Shown: positions 55,283-63,459, counted from the stretch's first letter. The stretch is DNA of 64,000 nt from Sporohalobacter salinus (GCF_016908635.1 NZ_JAFBEG010000011.1:21133-85132), one strand, 5' to 3'. A program made the numbers and translations. The notes: generated by a model not told the origin, from the sequence alone.

Positions 55283-57403
55283 ATGAGTGCTAGACAAGAA
55301 ATATTGGATTTTATGAGAAATGAAGCTTATAAACCATTAACAGCTGAAGAACTGATATCGGCTTTTAACATTCCTAAACAAGAGCGGGGAAGATTTTTAG
55401 ATTTATTAGATCAAATGGAAGAAGAGGGTGAGATAGTCCAGACGCGTCGAGATAGATATGGGATACCTGATAGAATGAATTTAGTAGTTGGGAGATTAGA
55501 AAGACATAGTAAAGGATTTGGCTTTTTACTACCGGATGATGTAGAGAAGGAAGATGTTTATATTAATGCCGGAGATGTAAACGGCGCTATGCATAATGAT
55601 CGGATTATTGCTAGGATTAAAGGAGTTAAAAGTGGTGATAAACTTTCGGGGGAAGTTATTAGAATTCTGGAGCGAGCAAATCAAACAGTTGTAGGTGATT
55701 TTGAAGCCAGCCAAAATTTTGGTTTTGTTGTTCCAGATGATTCACATATTTATCACGATATATTTATTCCTAAACCTGATGTTAATGGAGCAAGTCAGGG
55801 TCAGAAAGTAGTAGTAAAGATTACACGTTGGCCTGAAGAACGCAGAAATCCAGAAGGAAAGGTTGTAGAAATTCTAGGTAATCGCGGTGAACCAGGGGTA
55901 GATATTGAGGCTATTATTCGTAAGTTTGAATTACCAAAGGAGTTTCCAAAAGAGGTTAAAGAGTATGTAGCTGATATTTCAGAAGAAATTCCAGATCAGG
56001 AAATAAAGAGAAGAAGAGATTTACGTGATATAAAGATGGTAACTATAGATGGGGAGGATGCTAAAGACTTTGATGATGCAGTATCTATTGAACAGTTAGA
56101 TGATAACAAAGTAAGATTAGGTGTTCATATTGCCGATGTTGCTTATTATGTGAAGGAAGATTCGATTTTGGATATGGAAGCTAGGGAGCGGGCTACTAGT
56201 ATTTATTTAGTTGATCGTGTAATTCCTATGTTGCCGGAAAAATTATCGAATAATCTCTGTAGCTTGCGAGATAATGAAGATAAATTAGCAATGAGTGTTT
56301 TTATGACTTATAATTTAGAGACTGGAGAATTATTTGATCATGAGTTTATGGAGAGTATAATTGAGGTTAATCACCGGTTAACTTATGATAAAGTAAAAGA
56401 GATTTTAGTTAATGAAGATCAAGAATTAATTGCTGAGTATGATGATTTTATTTCTGAATTAAGATTAATGGAAGAATTATGTTTACAGATTAGAGAGAGT
56501 AGATTTAATGAAGGTAGTCTAGATTTTGATTTTCCTGAGTCAAAGGTAGTATTAGATGATGCTGGAAAACCTGTAGATGTAGTTAAGGTAGAACGGAGTA
56601 TAGCAGAAAAGTTAATTGAAGAATTCATGATAGCCACTAATAGAGTAGTAGCCAGAGAAATGTTTTGGCGAGATGTTCCTTTTATATATCGAGTTCATGA
56701 GACTCCCAATCAGAGTGATTTAGAAGGATTAAATGAGTTTATTCATAATTTTGGTTATCATATTAAAGGGATCAATCAAGAGACTCATCCTAAGTCATTA
56801 CAGACAGTATTAGAAAAGGTAAAAGGAGAACAGGAGGAAAGAATAATTAATACTGTACTACTGCGGTCTATGAAGCAGGCCCATTATGAAATCCAGAATA
56901 TTGGTCATTTTGGTTTAGCAATTGATCATTATTGTCATTTTACTTCGCCAATTAGGCGTTATCCTGATTTAATGATTCATCGGATTATTAAGGAGATTAT
57001 TAATCAAGATGTCTTAAATCCTAATAGACGGCAGGCTTTAGAAGAAAAACTGTCTGAGTTAGTTGAGCATTCATCTTTGCGTGAGCGACAGGCGGAAGAA
57101 GCAGAGTTTGAATCGAAGGATTTAAAGAAAGTAGAGTATATGGAAGGTGAAGAAGGAGAAGTTTATGAAGGAATTATTAGCGGTATGATGTCTTTTGGTT
57201 TCTTTGTTGAGTTGCCAAATTTAGTTGAAGGTTTAGTGCATGTTAGTAATTTGACTGATGATTATTATATTTATCATGAAGATAAGCAGGCCTATATCGG
57301 TGAAAGAACAGGTAATATCTATCGATTAGGTGATAGTGTTGAAGTAGAGGTTTATCAGGTTAATTTAGCTGAACGTCAGATTGACTTGTTGCTTCGAAAT
57401 TAG
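55283..57403 (+). CDS. rnr: Ribonuclease R
   Basis: 3'-5' exoribonuclease, 706 aa. It has an N-terminal HTH-like region, two cold-shock domains (GRLERHSKGFGFLLPDD and VVGDFEASQNFGFVVPDD), the RNB catalytic domain with TIDGEDAKDFDDAVSIE and FTSPIRRYPDLMIHRII, and a C-terminal S1 domain (YEGIISGMMSFGFFVELPN to RQIDLLL). It lacks the long Lys-rich tail of the E. coli enzyme. RNase R works with SmpB and tmRNA on non-stop messages, and both genes follow directly. GGGAGGGG lies 9 bases before the ATG. Confidence 0.96.
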   Translation: MSARQEILDFMRNEAYKPLTAEELISAFNIPKQERGRFLDLLDQMEEEGEIVQTRRDRYGIPDRMNLVVGRLERHSKGFGFLLPDDVEKEDVYINAGDVNGAMHNDRIIARIKGVKSGDKLSGEVIRILERANQTVVGDFEASQNFGFVVPDDSHIYHDIFIPKPDVNGASQGQKVVVKITRWPEERRNPEGKVVEILGNRGEPGVDIEAIIRKFELPKEFPKEVKEYVADISEEIPDQEIKRRRDLRDIKMVTIDGEDAKDFDDAVSIEQLDDNKVRLGVHIADVAYYVKEDSILDMEARERATSIYLVDRVIPMLPEKLSNNLCSLRDNEDKLAMSVFMTYNLETGELFDHEFMESIIEVNHRLTYDKVKEILVNEDQELIAEYDDFISELRLMEELCLQIRESRFNEGSLDFDFPESKVVLDDAGKPVDVVKVERSIAEKLIEEFMIATNRVVAREMFWRDVPFIYRVHETPNQSDLEGLNEFIHNFGYHIKGINQETHPKSLQTVLEKVKGEQEERIINTVLLRSMKQAHYEIQNIGHFGLAIDHYCHFTSPIRRYPDLMIHRIIKEIINQDVLNPNRRQALEEKLSELVEHSSLRERQAEEAEFESKDLKKVEYMEGEEGEVYEGIISGMMSFGFFVELPNLVEGLVHVSNLTDDYYIYHEDKQAYIGERTGNIYRLGDSVEVEVYQVNLAERQIDLLLRN

Positions 57404-57420
57404 TTTTTTCTTTTTAGCCC

Positions 57421-57448
57421 TTGACAGATAGTTTAAAACTGTTATAAT
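57421..57448 (+). promoter_or_regulatory. Promoter of smpB-ssrA
   Basis: TTGACA at 57421-57426, a 16-base spacer, TATAAT at 57443-57448. It lies directly after the rnr stop and about 50 bases before the smpB start. Confidence 0.8.
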
Positions 57449-57495
57449 ATAATATGCACGTTTTTTGGAGAAATGAAAAGAGAGGTGAATAGGCT

Positions 57496-57969
57496 GTGAG
57501 TGAAGAAGAAATCAAAGTAATTGCTAGAAATCGAAAAGCAAAACATGAGTATCATATTGAAGAGACTTATGAAGCAGGGATTGTTCTGCAGGGTACAGAG
57601 GTTAAGTCTATTCGCCAGAGACGAGCTAATCTTAAGGATAGTTTTGCTATAGTTGAGGATGAAGAAGTTTTTCTTTATCATCTTCACATTGCTCCATATA
57701 AGCAGGGGAATCGTTATAATCATAAACCGGAGCGAGTAAGAAAGTTACTGCTTCATAAAAGACAGATTAAGAGTTTAATTGGTAAGACTAGGGAACAGGG
57801 CTATACTTTAATTCCTTTAAAGCTTTATTTTCGACGAGGGATAGTCAAAGTAGAGTTGGCCTTAGCTGAAGGTAAGAATGTTCATGATAAACGTGAAGAT
57901 ATCAAACGCCGTACTGCTCAGCGGGATATTGAGAGAGCATTTAAAGATAGACAATTAAATAGATATTAA
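57496..57969 (+). CDS. smpB: SsrA-binding protein SmpB
   Basis: tmRNA partner in trans-translation, 157 aa. It shows [60 protein letters not shown] and the basic C-terminal tail [20 protein letters not shown] that enters the ribosome. The start is GTG after AGAGGTGAA. The tmRNA gene starts 14 bases after its stop, so protein and RNA are probably made from one promoter. Confidence 0.96.
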   Translation: MSEEEIKVIARNRKAKHEYHIEETYEAGIVLQGTEVKSIRQRRANLKDSFAIVEDEEVFLYHLHIAPYKQGNRYNHKPERVRKLLLHKRQIKSLIGKTREQGYTLIPLKLYFRRGIVKVELALAEGKNVHDKREDIKRRTAQRDIERAFKDRQLNRY

Positions 57970-57983
57970 GGTAATAAAGTTGT

Positions 57984-58343
57984 GGGGGTGTATATGGGAC
58001 TCGACTTAAGTGTTGACACCAGGACAGCGAGCCGAGGACCCCTTTCACTCGAAAAACACTGGGTTTTTTAAAATTATCTGCAAACGATAACGATTACGCA
58101 TTAGCTGCTGCGTAAGCAGTTAGCTACGCTTAATTAGTTCTTGTCTGTGGAGCTGGTTAAGTGTCATAATTAGCAGGCTACCTGCTTTCTGAAGCTTGTA
58201 GGAAAGTAGGGAACTTTACAAGCTAACAGTTTTAGATCCTGCCTGTGGGAGCTAAAACTGTGAAAATTAATCATAGGCTACGCTCGTAGAACCCTGAGTG
58301 GAAGCACTTAAGGACGGCGGTTCGAATCCGCCCACCTCCACCA
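57984..58343 (+). ncRNA. ssrA: Transfer-messenger RNA (tmRNA)
   Basis: One-piece tmRNA of about 360 nt. The acceptor stem pairs GGGGGTG (57984-57990) with CACCTCC before ACCA at 58340-58343, so CCA is encoded. The T arm reads GGCGGTTCGAATCCGCC. The tag frame starts at the GCA at 58080 and ends with TAA at 58113-58115, encoding ANDNDYALAAA, an 11-residue tag with the typical ALAAA degradation end. Pseudoknot-like repeats of complementary segments fill 58120-58300. It follows smpB directly. Confidence 0.93.
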
Positions 58344-58367
58344 AATTAATTATAAATGATTTTAGGC

Positions 58368-58396
58368 TTGCAATTTATTTAAGTATATGATAAAAT
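58368..58396 (+). promoter_or_regulatory. Promoter of tRNA-Trp
   Basis: TTGCAA at 58368-58373, a 17-base spacer, TAAAAT at 58391-58396 preceded by TGA (extended -10). The tRNA starts 37 bases later. Confidence 0.75.
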
Positions 58397-58433
58397 ACTG
58401 ATTGTGATTGAAAAGTTAATAATTTTTTAATGT

Positions 58434-58510
58434 ACGGGTGTAGCTCAATTGGCTAGAGCACTGGACTCCAAATCCAGGTGCTGCGGGTTCAAGTCCTGCC
58501 ACCCGTGCCA
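58434..58510 (+). tRNA. tRNA-Trp (CCA anticodon)
   Basis: A 77-base cloverleaf with encoded CCA. The acceptor arms are ACGGGTG and CACCCGT. The D arm contains AGCTCAATTGGCTAGAGC. The anticodon stem CTGGA/TCCAG holds the loop CTCCAAA with anticodon CCA (Trp). The T arm is GCGGGTTCAAGTCCTGC. Confidence 0.97.
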
Positions 58511-58537
58511 TTTTTATTTCTTGATATGATAGTAATG

Positions 58538-58567
58538 AGAGACCATTCTAAAGATGGTCTCTTTTTT
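58538..58567 (+). terminator. Terminator after tRNA-Trp
   Basis: AGAGACCAT (58538-58546) pairs with ATGGTCTCT (58554-58562), followed by TTTTTTG. Confidence 0.85.
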
Positions 58568-59097
58568 GATTTGAATAAAAATGTCGCCATACTTATGATT
58601 TTGGTTATTTTTTAGGCTACTTCCAAGAGAATTTTCTAGTGTTTGAGTTGTCTCTACGATCATCTTTGAGTTTTATATCGTTTAACATGCATGTCTAGCT
58701 TTACTTCCTTCTTGTGGTGTCTACAGTTTCAAAAGCTTTATTTTATTCCATCTTCAAATTGGATTTTGAAATCATCTATATCTTCATATTCATTATCTTC
58801 TTCTTTAATATTTGGATTTGTTTTTGAATGTTATTTTTTTGTAGATTTCTTACCGTTTTTCACTGGTTATCATCACCGTTCATTCTAAAAGAAACTTATA
58901 TTATTAAATTAGATTTATAGGTAGTAATTATCTCAATAAAATTGGAATAATTTAACTTTGGATATTAAAGTGAAGGTTGCTTATATTTTAAGAGAATTGC
59001 AATAATAGAATATCCTTTTGAGTATTTTGTTAGCTTATAATCCTACTATACGTTGGTATTTTGAAAATAGGTGTTCAGAGTCGGTTTTAAGGGTTGA
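58568..59097. other. AT-rich stretch with no intact gene
   Basis: About 530 bases of low-complexity, AT-rich DNA. A 65-codon plus-strand frame at 58691-58888 is rich in Ser, Phe and Tyr and has no ribosome-binding site. On the minus strand short pieces such as KEEDNEYEDIDDFKIQFEDG (about 58760-58810) look more protein-like but are interrupted by several stops, so a decayed minus-strand gene is possible. I could not identify it. Confidence 0.4.
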
Positions 59098-59402
59098 AAT
59101 AATGCACCTAATGATCTTTCTTCGGATCAAGTTAGAAAAAGTGAAGTAGAATTATTACATATGATTGATAGTTTTGTTGTTTATGTTTATCTTGAAGTGA
59201 TGAATGAGGTTTGCCTTTATATTAGGGATTGAGATAAAGATAAGTTATTGTCTAGGGTTGATTTTACAGATAAAATTGCTAGAGATAACATTAAAAATAT
59301 GGTTGTACTGGATGAACAATTGAGGCCATACTATTTGAGGATAATACATTTGATATTGTTATGTTAGCTCATGTTGTTATAAGACATGAAATTTTTCAAT
59401 AA
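59098..59402 (+). pseudogene. Remnant of an unidentified gene (one stop, one frameshift)
   Basis: The frame from 59098 reads NNAPNDLSSDQVRKSEVELL then HMIDSFVVYVYLEVMNEVCL, hits TGA after YIRD (about 59235), and continues DKDKLLSRVDFTDKIARDNI and KNMVVLDEQLRPYY. After a frameshift near 59338 it continues EDNTFDIVMLAHVVIRHEIF and ends Q-TAA at 59402. The pieces join into one amphipathic helical protein of at least 100 residues. I do not recognise the family, and the N-terminus is missing. Confidence 0.5.
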
Positions 59403-59546
59403 ATAAAAAGCTTAAACAATACTCACATATTGTTTTATCATTATTTATATTTATGTATATTAAAAATAATCTATCAAATAATAAATATAGTTTTAAAAAG
59501 AAAAAATCATAGTAATTTTAACTGTTTGGTTTTAAGGAGTGATTCC

Positions 59547-60008
59547 ATGCAAACATTTTGGGTATATCCTATATATACAAGTATTTTGGGGATTATATTA
59601 AAAGCTATAGTACCTCGTACTGCAATAAAGAGATTTGCTATATACAGTATTATTTTGGGGGGAATTGGTGATTTTATTATACTTTTAATACTTAAATACA
59701 TATTTAATATTGGCTTATATGTTAATTACTTTCCATTTGGTACCAGTGGGTTTCCATTTTTCCCTCCACTAGCTTGGTCAATTTGGTTTATTCTATATTT
59801 TTATTTTTTACCTAATGAAAGGTTTTTGAAAATTATATATATAGTTATAGCCGCTGCTTATAGTGCTTTTTTTGCTAATGTGTTACTAAATCTTAATATA
59901 ATAAAATGGAATTATGAAAGAATTTTTCTTCCTTTTGGAATTTATTTAGTCTGGTTTTCTATAGTGACTTGGATTAAAATAAAAATGGAAAGAGCTTTTA
60001 GTAACTGA
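59547..60008 (+). CDS. Hypothetical membrane protein (153 aa)
   Basis: About five hydrophobic segments cover most of the protein: WVYPIYTSILGIILKAIV, FAIYSIILGGIGDFIILLIL, a Pro/Phe-rich loop FPFGTSGFPFFPPLAWSIWF, IIYIVIAAAYSAFFANVLL and FGIYLVWFSIVTWI. No catalytic motif is seen. The open frame extends upstream to 59430, but AAGGAGTGAT in front of the ATG at 59547 supports the shorter form. It is an isolated gene surrounded by decayed DNA. I recognise no family with certainty; similar small multi-pass proteins occur in spore-forming Firmicutes. Confidence 0.6.
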   Translation: MQTFWVYPIYTSILGIILKAIVPRTAIKRFAIYSIILGGIGDFIILLILKYIFNIGLYVNYFPFGTSGFPFFPPLAWSIWFILYFYFLPNERFLKIIYIVIAAAYSAFFANVLLNLNIIKWNYERIFLPFGIYLVWFSIVTWIKIKMERAFSN

Positions 60009-60473
60009 AACAATCTTTAACTATTGTCGCAGTTAATAAAAAATGTTTACTGAAAAAATCATGTTTCATAAACCAGCTAATAGATGTCAAGAATTAATTG
60101 AAAAAAGATAAAGCACTTAAAATTATGCAAGGTAAATTAAGCTTACTTAAATGTAAACTTTTTACATGGATAAATTGTTATGCTGTTTTACTAATAATAA
60201 ATTTTTCGTTACTCCTAAATTTTAATTGAGTTTCTCTATATAGTTGAGTTGTTTTTCATATTGACGAGATGGTAATTGGGAATTTGATGATTTAAAATTA
60301 GAAGAATATTATATGTAATTTAAATAAATTAAAACTAATTTTTGTTAGTATGCTTAATGTGTTGAGTGATAATATAATTACTTAGTATATTATTTTGTTT
60401 TAGGAATAAGCAGTATAATCATTTCAAATTGAACCGTGACCTACTTCAACTGTTATTTGCAAAGAGATAATAA
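60009..60473. other. Gene-free AT-rich stretch
   Basis: No frame longer than about 25 codons with a ribosome-binding site is seen on either strand, and no strong hairpins occur before the abrB terminator. Nothing is recognised. Confidence 0.5.
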
Positions 60474-60506
60474 AAAAGCAGATAGTTTATTAGGCTATCT
60501 GCTTTT
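60474..60506 (-). terminator. Terminator of the abrB-type gene
   Basis: AAAAGCAGATAG (60474-60485) pairs with CTATCTGCTTTT (60495-60506). Read on the minus strand it runs into TTTTTTATTATC, so it serves the minus-strand gene ending at 60546. Confidence 0.85.
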
Positions 60507-60545
60507 AGTAGCTTATATAAGTCATGTATTTAATATGGATTTTAA

Positions 60546-60791
60546 TTAAGCACTATCATTCATTTCAGCTAAGCAATCTTTACAGATTGTTTTGCCTTTA
60601 AAAATGGTGGTATTTCCAACGTTATTGCAGAAGGTACAACCTGGTTCATATTTTTTTAAAATAATACTTTCACCATCTACATAGATTTCTAGAGAATCTT
60701 TTTCATTAATATTTAATGTTTTTCTTAACTCTTTGGGGATTACTATTCTTCCTAGGTCATCAACTTTTCTAACAATTCCTGTAGATTTCAT
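60546..60791 (-). CDS. AbrB/SpoVT-family transition-state regulator
   Basis: 81 aa. The N-terminal swapped-hairpin DNA-binding domain reads STGIVRKVDDLGRIVIPKEL then RKTLNINEKDSLEIYVDGES. The C-terminus carries two Cys pairs (GCTFCNN and ICKDCLAEM), a small zinc-ribbon-like end common in clostridial AbrB homologues. These proteins regulate stationary-phase and sporulation genes. It has a clear promoter and GGAGG ribosome-binding site on the minus strand and its own terminator. Its targets are unknown; it lies in the same accessory region as the SPOCS and Cys-rich genes. Confidence 0.9.
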   Translation of the reverse strand: MKSTGIVRKVDDLGRIVIPKELRKTLNINEKDSLEIYVDGESIILKKYEPGCTFCNNVGNTTIFKGKTICKDCLAEMNDSA

Positions 60792-60837
60792 TGATAAAGC
60801 CTCCTTTATTTATCTTTCGACACCTATCTACAAATAA

Positions 60838-60866
60838 ATTATACTATAATTTCCATTCAAAGTCAA
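60838..60866 (-). promoter_or_regulatory. Promoter of the abrB-type gene
   Basis: On the minus strand: TTGACT (complement of 60861-60866), a 17-base spacer, TATAAT (complement of 60838-60843). It lies about 47 bases before the start codon. Confidence 0.8.
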
Positions 60867-61045
60867 TAGATAACATTTTTATATAAGAAAGGGAGTTAAA
60901 ATATTTTAATTAGCTGTTCGGTATTTTTTTATCATTATTACATTATAATTTTGATGCATAATAGATTGTTGGTGGAAAGTAAAATAAGAGATTATTTGCT
61001 TGATTTGTGCAATTTAATATTATAAGAAAGTGTTGTTTTAATTGA

Positions 61046-61178
61046 CACTTGATTTCAGCTAACAGAGGCTTAGCAATATCTGAGAGTGTTGCTGTAAAAG
61101 ATCGAGAACTTCAAAGAAAACTATATCTTGTAGCAAAGAGAAATAGCAAGTGAAGATTTTATTTATGATATGGAAAAT
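61046..61178 (+). pseudogene. Possible N-terminal fragment of a group II intron reverse transcriptase
   Basis: A frame open from 61046 to a TGA at 61151 reads SANRGLAISESVAVKDRELQ then RKLYLVAKRNSK. After a frameshift it can continue DFIYDMENKYKKA. The LQRKLYLxAKRN(S)K..RFY pattern resembles the N-terminus of LtrA-type group II intron proteins. No reverse-transcriptase catalytic YADD block or intron RNA domain V is seen nearby, so only debris remains. The identification is tentative because the piece is only about 35 residues. Confidence 0.35.
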
Positions 61179-61181
61179 AAA

Positions 61182-61218
61182 TACAAAAAAGCTAATCTTT
61201 TTGATTAGCTTTTTTGTA
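61182..61218 (+). terminator. Strong hairpin terminator at 61.2 kb
   Basis: A 16-bp perfect stem (61182-61197 with 61203-61218, arm TACAAAAAAGCTAATC) with a TTTTT loop. The T-rich arm can act as terminator tail on either strand. It follows gene debris rather than an intact gene. Confidence 0.7.
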
Positions 61219-61302
61219 TTTTGAGTAATATTTCATAGATCATTAGATTAAATTTTTAGTAGAGTGTCTTTATCTTTAAGGTTGATAAAGGAGGGATTAA
61301 AT

Positions 61303-61527
61303 TTGAGTAGTTGTAGCAGTTTATATTTTGAAGAACAGCTTTATAGTTTAATTGGTGAGTTTGTGAGTGTATTAATAAAATCTGGAGATGATTGCTGTAA
61401 ACACAAAGGGGTTATATGTAATATTGAAGAAGATTTTTTAGTTTTAATTAATAATAATGTTAGAACAGAAATTATTATTGATTCAATCGTAGGTATTAAA
61501 AAAGAAATTTTTAGAAAAGATTGTTAA
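61303..61527 (+). CDS. Small Sm-like Cys-Cys protein (unknown)
   Basis: 74 aa. YSLIGEFVSVLIKSGDDCCK, HKGVICNIEEDFLVLINN and IIIDSIVGIKKE alternate hydrophobic positions like a small beta-barrel of Sm/LSm type; that fold assignment is inference. A CC pair and two further Cys (GVIC and the C-terminal RKDC) stand out. The same core recurs in the larger protein at 62139-62852. The TTG at 61303 is chosen because AAGGAGGG at 61288-61295 lies 7 bases upstream; the frame itself opens at 61264. Its neighbours suggest a spore or surface role, without direct evidence. Confidence 0.6.
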   Translation: MSSCSSLYFEEQLYSLIGEFVSVLIKSGDDCCKHKGVICNIEEDFLVLINNNVRTEIIIDSIVGIKKEIFRKDC

Positions 61528-61814
61528 GATATAATCAATAAGAATAAAGTCATATTTTATATTTAATGAAGGAATATAGTATAAGCAATAATTAGACAAT
61601 TAAATAGCAAAAAGTTCATGATTTAATAGTTTTTATGCTATTGTCAGTTTAATATAGTTATAAGAATTAGATATTAATTAATACTTAATTTCTAAAATTT
61701 AAAAGCACTTAAAGAAATGAAGTAATTTTTATTGTGAGTCGTTTAATTTCAAATATTATAATAATTCGTTCTATGTATCTAATTGATAATGTTAACCATT
61801 TAAAGAATATAAAA
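61528..61814. other. Gene-free AT-rich stretch
   Basis: No supported frame, RNA or strong hairpin is seen in these roughly 290 bases, apart from short A/T runs. Confidence 0.4.
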
Positions 61815-61887
61815 GGGCATAAGTAATCTCCTTATGATAAAACATTTGCGATTGCTAATAACAACAAAGGAGATGATACTTATGCCT
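61815..61887. repeat. Imperfect inverted repeat around a decayed short gene start
   Basis: GGGCATAAGTA-ATCTCCTT (61815-61833) is the reverse complement, apart from a two-base gap and one mismatch, of AAGGAGATGATACTTATGCC (61867-61886). The right arm contains a ribosome-binding site and the ATG at 61882 of a 34-codon frame, MPDKIKLKEFYVTNYLEILR and onward, stopping at 61986. A shifted frame continues DFVYCAVREDVPITKTYDIF. It looks like a degraded gene whose start can be sequestered in a hairpin, or the end of a decayed mobile element. Confidence 0.45.
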
Positions 61888-62138
61888 GATAAAATTAAAT
61901 TGAAAGAATTTTATGTCACCAATTATTTAGAAATTCTAAGAATAGTATCATCTAATAAAACTTTGATTTTGTCTATTGTGCTGTAAGAGAAGATGTTCCT
62001 ATAACTAAAACTTATGATATTTTCAATTTGAATGGTAATAGTTTACACTTATTTAATTGTATGAATCAAGTAATAATAATTGTTTTTTACCATTAGTATA
62101 ATTAATGAGTAAAATCTTTAAGAAAGGAGGGGAATAAC

Positions 62139-62852
62139 TTGGGAAATGAAGAGGAGCAGGTCGAGTCAAACATTGGTACTAAATTTACTGATGAAGAATT
62201 AGATTTTTTATTAGATAGGTTAAATAAAATGGAAGAAAGTATTCAATATATGAGCGAAGATGAAAAGGCTTTGAGGAATTTTTTATTAAATTATTTAAAT
62301 GGTTTAAATTCTGAGTCAGAGAATGAAAATACAAAATTGAATGATGTTATAAATAAAGATTCTAAATATAATGGAGAAGAATTTGATTTTGAATGTAAGA
62401 AAAGAAGAAATTCTAATTTATTATCTTTGTTAGAGCAAAAAGTAGGAGAGTTTATAATTATCAACATAATTAGTGGTGAAAGTTGTTGTCAAATCAAAGG
62501 GGTATTGTGTGATATAGGCGAGGATATGATTAATATGATTGATGATAAAGAAATGACTTTTGTTAGACTAGATGCAATAGTTGCCATAAAAAATAAATTG
62601 AAGAAAACTGATTGTGATGCTGATTATTGTTATGAAAAAGATTTTGGTGAAGATGACTACTGCGATGAGTATTATGAAGAGGATTTTTGTGAAGATGATT
62701 GTATTTGTGAAGAAGAAGTTTTTAGTAAAGATGATAGAAAAGAAAAAAAGGGTAGTTTAGATTCTTTTGAAGAAGATGATTCTACAAAACATGATGATCT
62801 TCAAGTTAATAAAAGAGAGGCTACTTATATTGAAATGGATGAAGAGAATTAA
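62139..62852 (+). CDS. Acidic protein with central Sm-like Cys-Cys domain and Cys/Asp-rich tail
   Basis: 237 aa, unrecognised. Residues 1-85 are acidic and helical (DEELDFLLDRLNKMEESIQY). Residues about 93-155 repeat the core of the protein at 61303: LEQKVGEFIIINIISGESCC, QIKGVLCDIGEDMINMIDD, LDAIVAIKNKLKKTDC. The tail (about 155-190) has repeated Cys-Asp-Glu-Tyr units such as DYCDEYYEEDFCEDDCICEE, then a polar end. Cys-rich acidic tails suggest cross-linking or metal binding, as in coat proteins, but that is inference. The start is TTG after AAAGGAGGGG; the terminator overlaps its stop codon. Confidence 0.65.
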   Translation: MGNEEEQVESNIGTKFTDEELDFLLDRLNKMEESIQYMSEDEKALRNFLLNYLNGLNSESENENTKLNDVINKDSKYNGEEFDFECKKRRNSNLLSLLEQKVGEFIIINIISGESCCQIKGVLCDIGEDMINMIDDKEMTFVRLDAIVAIKNKLKKTDCDADYCYEKDFGEDDYCDEYYEEDFCEDDCICEEEVFSKDDRKEKKGSLDSFEEDDSTKHDDLQVNKREATYIEMDEEN

Positions 62853-62883
62853 AAGGAGAAATTAATTTAATTTCTCCTTTTAA
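62849..62883. terminator. Bidirectional terminator between converging genes
   Basis: TTAAAAGGAGAAATTA (62849-62864) pairs perfectly with TAATTTCTCCTTTTAA (62868-62883), loop ATT. It overlaps the TAA of the plus-strand gene and lies 33 bases from the end of the minus-strand SPOCS gene. Confidence 0.75.
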
Positions 62884-62916
62884 TAATAAAAATTTGTATC
62901 TTAATAATAATTATAA

Positions 62917-63459
62917 TTACATTTTACAGTCACATTTTGGATTATGATTCCAATCTTTCTTACAATTACATCTAGATTTGTAGTCGTATTTAGGTTTACA
63001 ATTACAACAATCTTTTTTAGGAACAATACAGACTAAAATCAGAATTGATTGTTCTAATTTCCTTTTGTTACATAGTTGAATAAATACATCTTCTAATTTT
63101 ATTTTAATATCTTTGATACAAACATAATCTTTTAATTTAATAAAATTGTGAAAAGGAAATTTGAAAGTAGCACAGTGGATGCATTGACCTGCCGTGTCGT
63201 CTATATAAAATATTTTTTCAATAATCTTACCCTTTATGATTAATTTAGGTCCTTCAGGGGTACAGATTATTTCATAAGAAATTATTTTTGGTTTAATTAT
63301 TACTTTTGTCAGTTGTTCTATATCAGGATTTGTTTCTGGAATGCATAGCATTTTTTCTTTAATAAATTCTTTACATTTAACATGGCGGGAAGTACATTTG
63401 ATATCTTGATCCATAGTAATTAATTCATAATCAGATTTATAAAGATTACAGTTACCCAT
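62917..63459 (-). CDS. SPOCS (DUF3794) domain protein with Cys-rich tail
   Basis: 180 aa. The SPOCS domain (residues about 28-125) shows KEFIKEKMLCIPETNPDIEQ, LTKVIIKPKIISYEIICTPE, LIIKGKIIEKIFYIDD and FKFPFHNFIKL. DUF3794/SPOCS domains occur in SipL and other spore-coat-associated clostridial proteins. The C-terminal 35 residues are unusual: DCCNCKPKYDYKSRCNCKKD then WNHNPKCDCKM, a Cys-Lys-Asn tail suited to disulfide cross-linking or metal binding. AAAGGAGG precedes the ATG on the minus strand. It converges on the acidic Cys-rich gene, so the two Cys tails have opposite charge. Confidence 0.75.
   Translation of the reverse strand: MGNCNLYKSDYELITMDQDIKCTSRHVKCKEFIKEKMLCIPETNPDIEQLTKVIIKPKIISYEIICTPEGPKLIIKGKIIEKIFYIDDTAGQCIHCATFKFPFHNFIKLKDYVCIKDIKIKLEDVFIQLCNKRKLEQSILILVCIVPKKDCCNCKPKYDYKSRCNCKKDWNHNPKCDCKM

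Noticed and set aside
57442..57723. 93-codon minus-strand frame over the smpB promoter and 5' end
   Set aside because: Antisense shadow of smpB with no ribosome-binding site; it also crosses a clear plus-strand promoter.
58691..58888. 65-codon plus-strand frame after tRNA-Trp
   Set aside because: Ser/Phe/Tyr-rich, no ribosome-binding site, no recognisable domain; the minus strand looks more protein-like but is broken.
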